Assembly (NCBI GenBank): GCA_036429605.1
Contig: JAVFKD010000015.1
Span: 2,999,421 to 3,063,420, forward strand
Reading direction: 5' to 3'
Length of the DNA stretch: 64,000 nt
Origin: Cladobotryum mycophilum
Lineage: Eukaryota; Ascomycota; Sordariomycetes; Hypocreales; Hypocreaceae
The position numbers were made by a program, and so were the translations under genes. A model generated the notes under the pieces. The model worked only from the letters and a program-made list of their open reading frames with translations. It had not been told where the DNA came from and did no database searches. Below, in pieces: positions 48,199 to 59,061 of the stretch; the stretch's first letter is position 1; each line of letters starts with the position of its first letter.

Positions 48199-51100
48199 CC
48201 ACAACCTAGCTCTAGCCCTTTAAGTATAAAGATCAGACCTAGAGTCTTATCGTATGTTAGAAAAGCTAGCCAGCAAGAGTTTACACCCTGCTATGACCTT
48301 TTTAATGATTCTAATATCCTAGTTATTAAAATACTAGGTATTAAACTATTCCTCCTAATTAACCTATACAATGAACAACCCTAATAAGCTAGCTAATAGA
48401 CCAATCAGACAGCTAATCAAGCAGCTAACTAAGCAACTAATCAATAAGGCCTATATATAATTAAATGACTACTTCTCTTAATAGGCAAGCTTAAATAATC
48501 TTCTATTCTAGCAAAAGACTTTAACCTTTACTATACTTACTAGAATACTTAAGCTAAACTAATAGCTATAGCCCGAGTTAATAGCCTAATCTAATAACTA
48601 AATAACCAATAGACTACCTTACTAATTAATACTAGTAAGACTATAGAGCTCGGTGGTACCTATTATAGAGAGAACCTACGGAAACCTTCTATAATAGACC
48701 TAGCCTTTAGTATAGGTTTTTAAGCCCTTAGCTAGGGTAATTAGCAAGCTATACCATTAACTAGCTCCGATTATAAGGCTTTTACCTTTAAAGCTTATAT
48801 ATCAAGGCCTCTAAGAATAAGTCACTTATATTAAATATAATAACTATTATTTAACTATAAAAAAACTAACTAAAAGGCTTATAATAAATCATTAACTAGA
48901 GTAAAGCCTAAAGCCCTTACTTAACTAAATTAATTAATTAATACTTTTAACTAAAACAAAATAATTAATCTTTTTAAAAATATTATCTTAAAAATAATTA
49001 AATTAATTATAGTAAAATAAAAACCCTTTAAATACTTTAAGCTTTAGTAAAATAATAAGCTAAAGAATTTATAGAAAACTTTAAACAAAGCTATATAATT
49101 ATATAAAATAAGCCTAATAATAATAACCCTAGTTATTTAAAAAAACTTATAATAGTTATAATTTAATTTTATAAATTATAAAAGAAATCTATTAGAATAG
49201 TTTTTTTAAAAAAACTATAATTATAAATATTTATAAAATATATAAATATATTAAAATATACTAAAATAATAGTTTTTTTAATATAATATATATAAAAAAA
49301 ACTAATAATAATAAGCCTAGACTTTTAAAAAAAATATATAACCTTTTTATAAATACTATTTCTTATATTTACTTTTAATTATACTAATATAATTAAAAGG
49401 TTTAAAATAAAAGTTTAAATTCCTAGTTAACTTAAGTCTAAATCAATAGATTAAATAGACTTATAGTATATAATAAAAATAATACTAATACCTAAACCTA
49501 TAGTAAGACTAATTAAAGTTTTAAAATATTAATTATAATAATTAAAAAATAGTTTTTAAAAGTTATTTATAGTTAATAAAAAGAAACTAATAGAACCTAT
49601 TTTTAAAAAGATTTACTAGAAATAGCTAAAGTTAAAGAATATAAAAGTCTAATAGGCTATTTTTTTATTAGTTAATAAAAAGGCTCTAGGCCTTAATATA
49701 ATTAATTTTCTTCTAATATAAAAGACTTACTTAATAATACTAATCTTATTAAATAAAACTTATTAAACTTTATTTATAATAGGGTATTAATTAATTAATT
49801 AAAAAAAGTAATTAAAATTATCTTACTAAAGGCTAATAAGCTAGACTATAGTAATCTAAAGGTATATAAAGTTATTATATTATTTAACTGCCTAAGAAAA
49901 GTCTTAGAAAAAATAATTATAAATAGGCTAAACTACCTAGCAGTTATATAAAACCTTTTAAACCTAAGCTAGCTTAATAGCCAAAAATAGAGGTTAACTA
50001 TCAATATAATTCTTTTACTTATAAACTATATTAAAAGTTAATAGCTATTAAAAAAAATTATTAATTAAATAATAATTATAATTTTATTCCTAGATATTAA
50101 AGGTATTTTTAATTATATATTAAAATTAAAACTATTAAAAATATTAAAAAGACTAGATCTTTTTAAAACCTTTATTAGTTAGGTAAACTTTTTTCTATTA
50201 AATAAAAAAATCTAATTAGCCTTTAATAACTAAATATAATAGCTAATAGACATAGCTATAAGAATCCTATAAGAATTACTTATATCTCTTATCTTATTTC
50301 TAATTTATATTAAAGATATAATAACAGATTAACGTATTCCATAAGCGAGTGTGCCACACAAGCGAGTGTGCCACCCCTTACCACCTTATGTAGAAAAAAA
50401 CAAAGTCAGCTCTTAACACTTCTCAATCTATATTAAATATCTAGTTATTATAATAGTATCAAAAAAAGATAATCATATCTTTTACTTAGTTATACTTTCT
50501 TATAGGTTCGTATATTATGGCCAGTCTTGCTGCACTTGCTATAGCGCGAAGCCTTCGTACGAGCAGACCCTCTTTGCCGCCCCTCCTGCTCAATTTGCTC
50601 ATTTATATCCCTTTGATCCAATTAATTGATTCCTTCTTGAACAGTAAGTATGCCTTTAAGTCGTATACGAGTTTTTTTGCTCTGCGGCGCTTATTTAATG
50701 CCTCATTTACTACACAAAGTTCGGAGATCTCTTTACGTAAAAGTGCTACTTAATGTATAATTACTATTGTACTTTTTGTAAATTAATCAATTATAATTAA
50801 TATTATAGTTAAAGAGTTATTTTGATGAGTAGAGATACAATTCTTTATATACTTTAACTATAAGGTAGCCTTATGTATATTCTTTAGTATTTTAGAGACT
50901 TAAGGTTATATAGGTTAAGGTAGTGTTTCTGGATGTATTGATATTTGTAATTTTATATTAAGCATTAAAAAAACACTTTACGGATTAAATGATAATAGAT
51001 TAGCTCCTTTAAAACCTCCTTTAATATTCTTCTCGTTAATCGTAGCAAAAAATACTATATAAAAGGCACAGAGAAACTCAAGCTTATTAATATATGTAAT

Positions 51101-54100
51101 ATACATATATATTAACTTCTTAATTTATCGACCGTATGCTTGCTTTAATGGCCTAAAGTAACTAATATCTAATAGCTGAAGAAAATGCGAGGAATAAGAA
51201 GGCATATAAACTATAATAATCTTATACTCTTTGTAATAGAGCTTAAATACCGTTGAGTGATGGCTCTTATGACCATCAAGGATAAGCATTTGATAGATCC
51301 CTTTCGTACGAGAAGCTGTGTGATGATCAAAATGCTTAATCTAATCTAAGCCAACCTTATTGGTAGTCTAGCCATTCTCTGTTATTGTAATGCACCAATC
51401 TACTAAAAGATTACACTCTTAATACTAATTCTTAAGATAATATTATATAGTAAGGATAATAAATAATAGTATTACCTAACCCATTCTATTAATGCCTTAG
51501 ATCACAGTTGCCCATTCCCGATTGCCAGGCTAAGATAATTTAGCCTTTATATAGCCTTTTAAAGTTATGACTACCATACCTAAAAAAATAATACCTATTA
51601 TAAAACCAGTTTTATTAAAATTATAAAGATTATTATTAAGAACCCTATATTTAGCTTTAATATTCTATATAAGCTTAAACTAAGCGCTAATAAGTATTAA
51701 GTCTTTGTATTTAGCTTTTTAATAATTATATTTATAAGCCTAGCGTATACAAAGCTTTAGTTAGTGTTTAATAAAGTTTAATGCCTAGTTTTTGCTAACT
51801 AATAGCGCGTTGCGTACGTGCAGTAGATGATTGGCCATTTTTTTAATACTATATAATCTAGGAGGAAATAATCGCGCAGATAGGTCGATTATATGCTCAA
51901 GTATAGCCTCTTTTTCTAATTCTATAAGATTTATTGAATTGGCTCTTGTATCGTATCGTGAAGGCTGTTTAGCGCAACGCTAACTTAAAGTCATGTGATT
52001 AATGTTATAGATCTTTTCTGTAGCTCTAAGACTTAAATCTAGGTCTTTTTTAAGAGCTTTAAAAGCTATAATAACTCTACTTTTATACGAAGATAATGCT
52101 ATTTAAGATCATTGAGGAATTTAATATATTGTAATAGAGGTAGATGTGGTGGTGGAGGGTGGCACACTCGTTTGTGTGGCACACTCGCTTATAGAATATA
52201 TTAGGCCTTTTAACTTAACTATATTAATAACTTTAGCCTATTTATATTATTAAAATTAATCTATTAAAACTATAAAACTCTAAAAACTATAATAACTAAG
52301 CTTATTAAAAAAACAAAACTATAAAAGGTCTAATTTAACCCTAGTAAAACCAAACTAATTTACTTTATAAAACACCGCTAACTAATAATAAAAAAACTTA
52401 TTATAACTAACCTAACTATTAAATCTAAACTATTTATTAAATAACTAAAAGTCTAGTTAAATTATTAACTTAATTTTAAATATTATATAATAATAAAAAT
52501 TAAATAAATTACTAAAGCCTTTTAAAGTCTTTAAAGACTAAACAATATATAATAAAGATTATTTATATAAGCTTTATAATTACTTTATATAACCTATATA
52601 AACTCTATAATAGATTATAAAATCTTTTTTTAATATAAAAAACTAAAATAAAAAAACCTTATTTATTAAATCTAATAGTTATAAAACCTTACTTTAACTA
52701 GAATCTTAAAAGCCTTTAAAAAGTCTTTTTATAAGATATTAGAACTAAAAATAACTATCCCTTCAGTTAAAGTTAGGCTTTAAAAAACCTACCTTAAGTA
52801 TAACCTTTATACTTAAACCTTCTTAAAAACCTACTTAATCTAACTAATTATAACTAATATAATTATACTAATATAATTAATTAAACTATTAACTAGTTTT
52901 AAAAAAACTATTAAAAAATATAAAAAAATAAAAAAACAGGATCTAGCTTAATAAACCTCTTAGAATAAAAAACCTAAAGCTACTATTCTAATTAACCAAT
53001 CCTCTAAGAAAAAAACCAAAATACAATACCTATAGTTACTAAAAGACCTTACCTTTAACAATTATTAAACCTTTTATATAAACAGCTTATAAAATATTTA
53101 TAAAAGTATTATTATTAATTTATATATATATTATAAAAATAGCCTAAGCTAATAAAATAAAATAATAAAAATAATAAAAATAATAAAATTCTAAAACCTA
53201 AGATTATATATAAAAATAATTAATATTAAGCTTATAATAATCTTTAAAGTTCTAAATATCTTACTATTATCTAAGATAAACTAATTAATAGCTTATATTT
53301 TTATTAATAATTAAATAACTATAATAAAAATTAAAGGTTTTAAAAAGATTAATTATAGAATCCAAGCTTAACTATACTTTTTATTATAATAAAATATAAC
53401 TATTATAGTTACCTAGGTATTTAACTATACAGGGATCCCAGGGAATAAAATAATTAATTAGTTAATTAAAAAAAGACTAAAAGCCTTATATAAAGGCCGC
53501 CTATATACCTCTCTTAATTACCTAAACTAAAAAATAAGAAAAATCATAATACAGTAATAATAAACTAGTTAAATTAATAAAAAAATAAAAGAAAAAATAG
53601 GCTAAAGAGTAAGAGACCTAAACATTTAATACTATAAAATAACTTAAGATAACCTTAACTTTTTACTAAAAACTAATTTAATTAAAAGACTAAGATTAAC
53701 CTAATTAGCTTATATCCAGCTAAAACTAAAAATAGGGTATCTTAAAAGCTATTAAAAAGCTATAAAGAACCTCTTTAATAACTATTATAGATATAACTAA
53801 TAATATATAATATAATACCTATTATTATACTATAGTAGATACTAAAAGCTTAGAAAGGCCTTATAAAAGGCTATAGGATTAGAAGCCTAGCTAATATTAT
53901 AAAAACTCTTTATAATAAAACTAAAAAAAGCCTTAATAGGCTTTTTTACTAGTATAAAGATCTATATATGAAACTGGTTTTTAAAAGAGTAAATATAGAT
54001 TGATTAATTAATTAGTCAACTTAAAGGCTAAGGGATATATATAATACTTAGAACTAGAAAAAAGAAAACCACTAATTAGAATACATAAGGCCTTATACTA

Positions 54101-54219
54101 TTAGCTTAAAAGCTAGTCAATTAGCTATTATTCTAGAAAGTTATTATACAATAAGCTTTTAGATAAATAAATAGTCGCTTTATAGGCCTTTGGCCTTTAT
54201 AAGCGTAATAAAGGGAAGG
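48199..54219 (+). mobile_element. LINE B, 5'-truncated, inserted into LINE A
   Basis: Right after LINE A reaches the RT region at 48.2 kb (DLLNPT counterpart), the sequence jumps back to the endonuclease region (PQPGSSP counterpart) and runs again through RT, RNase H and the 3' UTR. It ends with the family's conserved 3' terminus (ggcctttataagcgtaat) at about 54210. A 14-bp duplication flanks it. Start in mid-ORF2 and a clean 3' end are typical of target-primed reverse transcription with 5' truncation. It is RIP-degraded, though the first 630 nt are clearly less mutated than the rest. It is itself interrupted at 50332-52201 by a DNA transposon. Confidence 0.78.
50332..52201 (-). mobile_element. 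Fot1/pogo-type DNA transposon, RIP-degraded
   Basis: A 1,870-bp insertion in the RT region of LINE B, flanked by TA on both sides (50330-50331 and 52202-52203), the target duplication of the Tc1-mariner/pogo group. Terminal inverted repeats of about 46 bp (50332-50377 and 52156-52201) each contain two copies of GCGAGTGTGCCAC or its one-mutation variant. The minus strand still shows transposase: GIYQMLILDGHKSHHS (the second Asp region of the DDE catalytic triad), then MPSYSSHFLQLLD, and near the left end the C-terminal KEISELCVVNEALNKRRRAK typical of Fot1/pogo transposases. Many stops and C-to-T type changes show that it is dead. Confidence 0.85.
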
Positions 54220-54233
54220 ATAGAATCTCTTAA
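54220..54233 (+). repeat. Target-site duplication of LINE B, right copy
   Basis: ATAGAATCTCTTAA, identical to 48185-48198. LINE A resumes here in its RT region. Confidence 0.75.
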
Positions 54234-57070
54234 ACCTAAGTTAACTTAGTGGCTGAAAATAAAAGTTAACCATTAATATAGTTTTTTTATTTATAAATTA
54301 TATTAAAAGTTAATAATTATTAAAAAAAGCTATTAATTAAACAATAATTATAATCCTATTTCTAGATATTAAAAGTACTTTTAATTATATATTAAAGCTA
54401 AAGCTATTAGGGATATTAAAAAGGTTAGACCTCCCTAAAACCCTTATTAACTAGGTGAATTCTTTTCTATTAAATAAAAAAATCTAGTTAATTTTTAATA
54501 GCTAAATACAATAGTTAATAAATATAATTATAAAGATTCTATAAGAATTATTTATATCTCCTATTTTATTTTTAATTTATATTAAAGATATAATCATAAA
54601 TTAGGTTTTTTAGTTTAATTATATTAATAATTTTAATTTATTTATATTATTAAGATTAGCCTATTAAAACTATAAAGCTTTAGAAACTATAATAATTAAG
54701 CTTATTAAAAAAGTAGAACTATAAGAGGTTTAGTTTAACTTAAACAAAACTAAATTTATTTATTTTGTAAGATACTACTGGCTAATAATAAAAAGACTTA
54801 CTATAGCTAATTTAATTATTAAACCTAAACTATTAATTAAATAGCTAGAGATCTGGTTAGATTATTAACTTAACTTTAAATATTATATAATAAAAAAGCT
54901 TAAATAGGCTATTAAAGCCTTTTAAAGCTTTTAAAGACTAAATAATATATAATATAAGTTATTTATATAAGCCTTATATTTGCTTTATATAGCTTATATA
55001 AGCTTTATAGTGTGATAGCGAAAGAAAACACAACAACAAAAAGAGGACACAGTGGCCCACAAGCTTCCGCCGGTCCAGGGTAACCCTATTGAAGCCGTAA
55101 CCGTTAACAAAGCATTGTACGATATCCGAGTAATTAATACGACTTAGATCAATGATTGGAGGTTAGATTGGTTTAGAGGTAAAGGATAATAATAGATCTG
55201 TATCTGATCAGTTACTTTGAACAAAGGAAACAATAGAAACTAGCGTTTAAACGCTGTAATTCTAAGAATAGGAACAAGATCGATCAAGTTAAACGAACAA
55301 AAGTAAAGAATTGATTGTTGATGCTATTATATAAAGGCATAAATGATCCTTTTTTATCCTTCAAGCCGTCCCGGTACCCGTTTTTCCGGCATCCCAAATT
55401 AGAAGGTAAGCTCTCCTATGCTCAAGTACACCTGGCTCCATCACAATAGTAGATTATAGAGTTTTCTTTTAGTATAAGAGACTAAGATAAAAAAACTTTA
55501 TTTATTAAATTTAATAGTTATAGAACCTTGCCTTAACTAGGATTCTAGGGGCTTTTAAAAGATTCTTATATAGGGTATTAAAACTAAAAGTAGCTATTCC
55601 CCTGGTTAAAGTTAGGCTTTAAAAAACCTATCTTAAGTATAATCTCTATACTTAAATCCTTTTAAAAACCTATTTAATCTAACTAGTTATAACTAATATA
55701 ATTATATTAATATAATTAATTAAGCTATTAATTAGTTTTAATAAAGCTATTAAAAAATATAAAAAAATAAAAAAATAAAATTTAGTTTAATAAGTCTTTT
55801 AGAATAAGAAACTTAAAGTTATTATTTTAATTAATTAATCTTTTAAAAAAAGAATTAAAAAATAATATTTATAGTTATTAAAAAAGCTTATTTTTAATAA
55901 TTATTAAGCCTTTTATATAAATAGTTTATAAAATACTTATAAAAATATTATTATTAATTTATATATATATTATAAAAATAATCTAAGTTAATAAACTAAA
56001 TTAATAAAAATAGTAAGAGTAATAAAATTCTAGAACCTAAGATTATATATAAAAGTAATTAATACTAAGCTTATAATAATTTTTAAAATCTTAAATATTT
56101 TATTACTATTTAAAATAAACTAATTAATAACCTATATTTTTGTTAATAATTAAATAATTATAATAAAAATTAAAGGCCTTAGTAAGATTAGTTATAGAAT
56201 CTAGGCTTAGCTATACTTTTTATTATAATAAGATATAGTTATTATAATTGCCTAGGTGCCTAGCTATATAGGGATCCTAGGAAATAAAATAGCTAATTAG
56301 TTAGCTAAGAAAGGGCTAGAAGCCTTATATAGGGGCTATTTATATATCTTTTTTAATTACTTAAACTAGAAAATAAGAAAAGTTATAGTATAATAGTAGT
56401 AGATTAGTTAGGCTAGTAAAAAGATAAGAGAGAAGACAGGCTAAAGAGCAAGAAGCCTAGGTATTTAATATTATAAAATAGCTTAAGAAAACCTTAGTTT
56501 TTTGCTAAAAGCTAACCTAGTTAAGGGACTAAGATTAATCTAGTAAGTCTATATCTAGCTAAAGCTAAAGATAGGATATCTTAAAAGTTACTAAAAAGCT
56601 ATAAAAAATCTCTTTAATAATTACTATAGATATAGCTAATAGTATATAATATAATACTTATTATTATAATATAATAAATATTAAAAACCTAGAAAAGTCT
56701 TATAAAAGGCTTTAAGGTTAAAAGCCTAGTTAATATTATAGAAGCTTTTTATAATAAAACTAAAAAAGAAGCTTTAATAGGCTTTTTTATTAATACAAAG
56801 ATCTATACGCGAAGCTAGTTTTTAAAAGAGTAAATATAGGCTGATTAACTAGTTAGTTAGCCTAAAGGCTAAAGAATATATATAATGCTTAGAACTAGGA
56901 GAAAAAAACTATTAACTAGAAAATATAATGTTTTATACTATTAGCTTAAAAGCTAACTAATTAGCTACTATTTTATAAAAACACTGTATAGTAAGCTTTT
57001 AAATAGTTAGGTAGTTGCTTTATAGGCCTTCGGCCTCCATAAGCGTAATGAAGGAAAAGAAAAAAAAACT
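54234..57070 (+). mobile_element. LINE A, 3' portion, RIP-degraded
   Basis: LINE A continues exactly where it stopped at 48198: LNPTQLGG counterpart at 54230, the RT catalytic region with the YIDD codons mutated to Tyr-Ile-Asn-Asn (around 54625), RNase H (WVPSHTG counterpart near 56240) and the 3' UTR ending ggcctccataagcgtaatg at about 57050 with an A-rich tail to 57069. It is interrupted by a solo-LTR-like insertion at 55011-55445. Stops occur in every frame. Confidence 0.78.
55011..55445. mobile_element. Solo LTR-like insertion, not RIP-mutated
   Basis: A 435-bp block of normal base composition sits abruptly in RIPed LINE A. It begins TGTGAT and ends ATCACA, a perfect 6-bp inverted terminus with the TG...CA ends of retroviral-type LTRs. 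The tetranucleotide ATAG flanks it on both sides (55007-55010 and 55446-55449), and removing it with one ATAG restores the LINE sequence. A TATA-like box lies near 55329. No internal retrotransposon region is present, so it is best read as a solo LTR. A short non-autonomous element is possible. Confidence 0.7.
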
Positions 57071-57116
57071 CTAATTGATTTATTAGATTATCGGTTTATT
57101 CCTATTAGAATAGAAC

Positions 57117-57620
57117 CTTATATTTATTCAGATTAAAATAAACCTAATTATTATACATACTAGCCTGTATCTTTTTCTTATGTATTTAATCAGTTATTAA
57201 TATAATTATTTATTATTAGTAATTTAATACCTGAACTATAATATATTAAAACTATTACTTAATCTTTTTTTAATCTACTACTAACATTAACCACGATCTA
57301 AGTTATTCTTATTAGGAAGCGCCCGGAACATCACAACGTATAATATCTGATCTTTTAAAGTATTAGGATTATTATTAATTAATAATAAAAGCTTTTTTAG
57401 TTATAACATTCTAGGCGTTTCCTAATAAGAAATAACCTAGATTATATTTTAATGTTAATAGTAGATTAAAGTAATATTAAATAATAAGATAAAGTATTAT
57501 AGTTTAGGTATTAAGTATTAATAATAAATAATTATATTAATAATTAATTAGATATATTAGAAAAATCTTTAGACTAATACATATAATAATTAGATTTATT
57601 ATAATTTAAATAAATATAAT
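57117..57620. repeat. Large inverted repeat (foldback-like element 1)
   Basis: Two arms of about 208 nt (57117-57324 and 57413-57620) are inverted copies of each other around a loop of about 88 nt. For example, CTTATTAGGAAGCGCC on the left matches the complement of GGCGTTTCCTAATAAG on the right. The arms are AT-rich and diverged mainly by transition-type differences. No coding capacity is visible. It may be a foldback or MITE-type element. Confidence 0.7.
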
Positions 57621-57631
57621 ATAATCCACAA

Positions 57632-57664
57632 GCGAGCAGACTATATAAACAAGCGGACCACTTT
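57632..57664. repeat. Possible transposon terminal repeat related to the pogo element
   Basis: Two AAGCG-containing words in tandem (AAGCGAGCAGAC and AAGCGGACCAC) resemble the doubled GCGAGTGTGCCAC of the element at 50332, but spacing and sequence differ. No inverted partner is found nearby, so it may be one end of a truncated related element. Confidence 0.35.
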
Positions 57665-57717
57665 TTATAATTATTTTTTATTTTTTTATTTAACTCTCCT
57701 GCAAAAATAATAAGCTT

Positions 57718-57968
57718 TTAATAAAATTTAATAAAACTTTATATATATATATACTATAATATAATAACAAAATAAAAGGGTTTTTTTTAAATTTTATATA
57801 ATTTTATTTAAAAAGTTATTTTAAGATTTTTATATAAAATATTTTCATAAATATAAATTTAAAATAAATTATTAAATAAAATTATATAAAATTTAAAAAA
57901 ATACTGTTTTATTATTATATAATATTCTATATATATATAAAATCTTATTAAGTTTTATTGAAAATTTA
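57718..57968. repeat. Near-perfect AT-rich palindrome (foldback-like element 2)
   Basis: About 125 nt on each side of a centre near 57841 are inverted copies with almost no loop, for example AAATTTTATATAATTTTATTTA on the left (57789-57810) against its complement near 57875-57896. It is AT-only over long stretches. Such a sequence would extrude as a cruciform or fold as a long hairpin. Confidence 0.7.
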
Positions 57969-58004
57969 TGATTTTTATAAAAGGGGGTTTTTTTTCTTTT
58001 TTCT

Positions 58005-58823
58005 TTTATTATGCTTATAGAGGCTGAAGGCCTATGAAACGGCTATTTATCTATTTAAAAGCTTACTGTATAGTGTCTTTATAGAATAGTAGCTAGCTAG
58101 TTAGCTTTTAAGCTAATAGTATAAGGTATTGTGTTTTTTAGTTAATGGTTTTCTTTCTTTTAGTTCTAAGTATTATATATATCTTTTAGCCTTTAGGTTA
58201 ATTAGCTAGTTAGCTTATATTTACTCTTCTAAAAACTAGCTTTACGTATAGATCTTTATATTAATAAGAAAGCCTATTAGGGGTTTTTTTTTTAATTTTA
58301 TTATAAAGAGTTTTTATAATGTTAGTTAGGCTTCTAGTCCTAAGGCCTTTTATAGGATTTTTCTAGGCCTTTGGTATCTATTATAGTATAATAATAAGTA
58401 TTGTATTATATGTTATTGGCTATATCTATAATAGTCATTAAGGAGGTTTTTTATAGCTTTTTAATAGTTTTTAAAATACCCTATTTTTAGTTTTAGCTAG
58501 ATATAGGCTAACTAGGTTAATCTTAGTCTTTTAACTAGGTTAGCTTTTAGTAAAAAGCTAAGGTTATTTTAAGCTATCCTGTGGTATTAGGTGCCTAGGC
58601 CTTTTACTCTCTGGCCTATTTTCTCTTTTATTTTTTTATTAACCTAGCTAGTTTATTATTATTATATTATAACTTTTTTTATTTTCTGGTTTAGGTAGCT
58701 AAGAAAGGCATATAAGCGGCTTTTATATAAGACTTTTAGCCCTTTCTTAGCTAACTAGTTAGCTACTTTATTTCCTAGGATCCCTATATAACTAAATACT
58801 TAAGCAACTGTAATAACTATACC
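58005..58823 (-). mobile_element. LINE C, 3' fragment, RIP-degraded
   Basis: A minus-strand copy of the same LINE family: the 3' UTR end (tatgcttatagaggctgaaggcc) at about 58010, then the C-terminal and RNase H part of ORF2 up to the WVPSHTG region, where it is cut by the poly(T) that begins LINE D. It has the C-to-T/G-to-A pattern but is less eroded than LINE A. The rest of LINE C would lie beyond the right edge of the window, on the far side of LINE D. Confidence 0.75.
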
Positions 58824-59061
58824 TTTTTTTTTTTTTTTTCATTCATTACGCTTATGGAGGCCGAAGGCCTATGAAGCGGCTATCTATCTATCTAAAAGCT
58901 TACTGTACAGTGACTTTCTAGAATAGTAGCTAGCTGGCTAGCTTTCAAGCTAACAGTATAAGGCATTGTGTTTTCCAGTTGGTGGTTTTCTTTCTCCTAG
59001 TTCCAAGCGTTATGTATGTCCCTTAGCCTCTAGGCTGACTAGCTACCTAATCAGCCTATAT

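Noticed and set aside
46433..49966. Tandem duplication of a 1.77-kb segment inside one LINE
   Set aside because: The second unit has its own 3' end at about 54210 and is flanked by a 14-bp duplication, so nested insertion explains it better.
50517..50753. 78-codon plus-strand open frame
   Set aside because: The minus strand here encodes the C-terminal end of the pogo-type transposase (KEISELCVVNEALNKRRRAK), so the plus frame is a shadow.
43860..58823. Centromere or mitochondrial-type AT-rich DNA
   Set aside because: The AT richness is explained by recognisable LINE and pogo copies with C-to-T/G-to-A changes.
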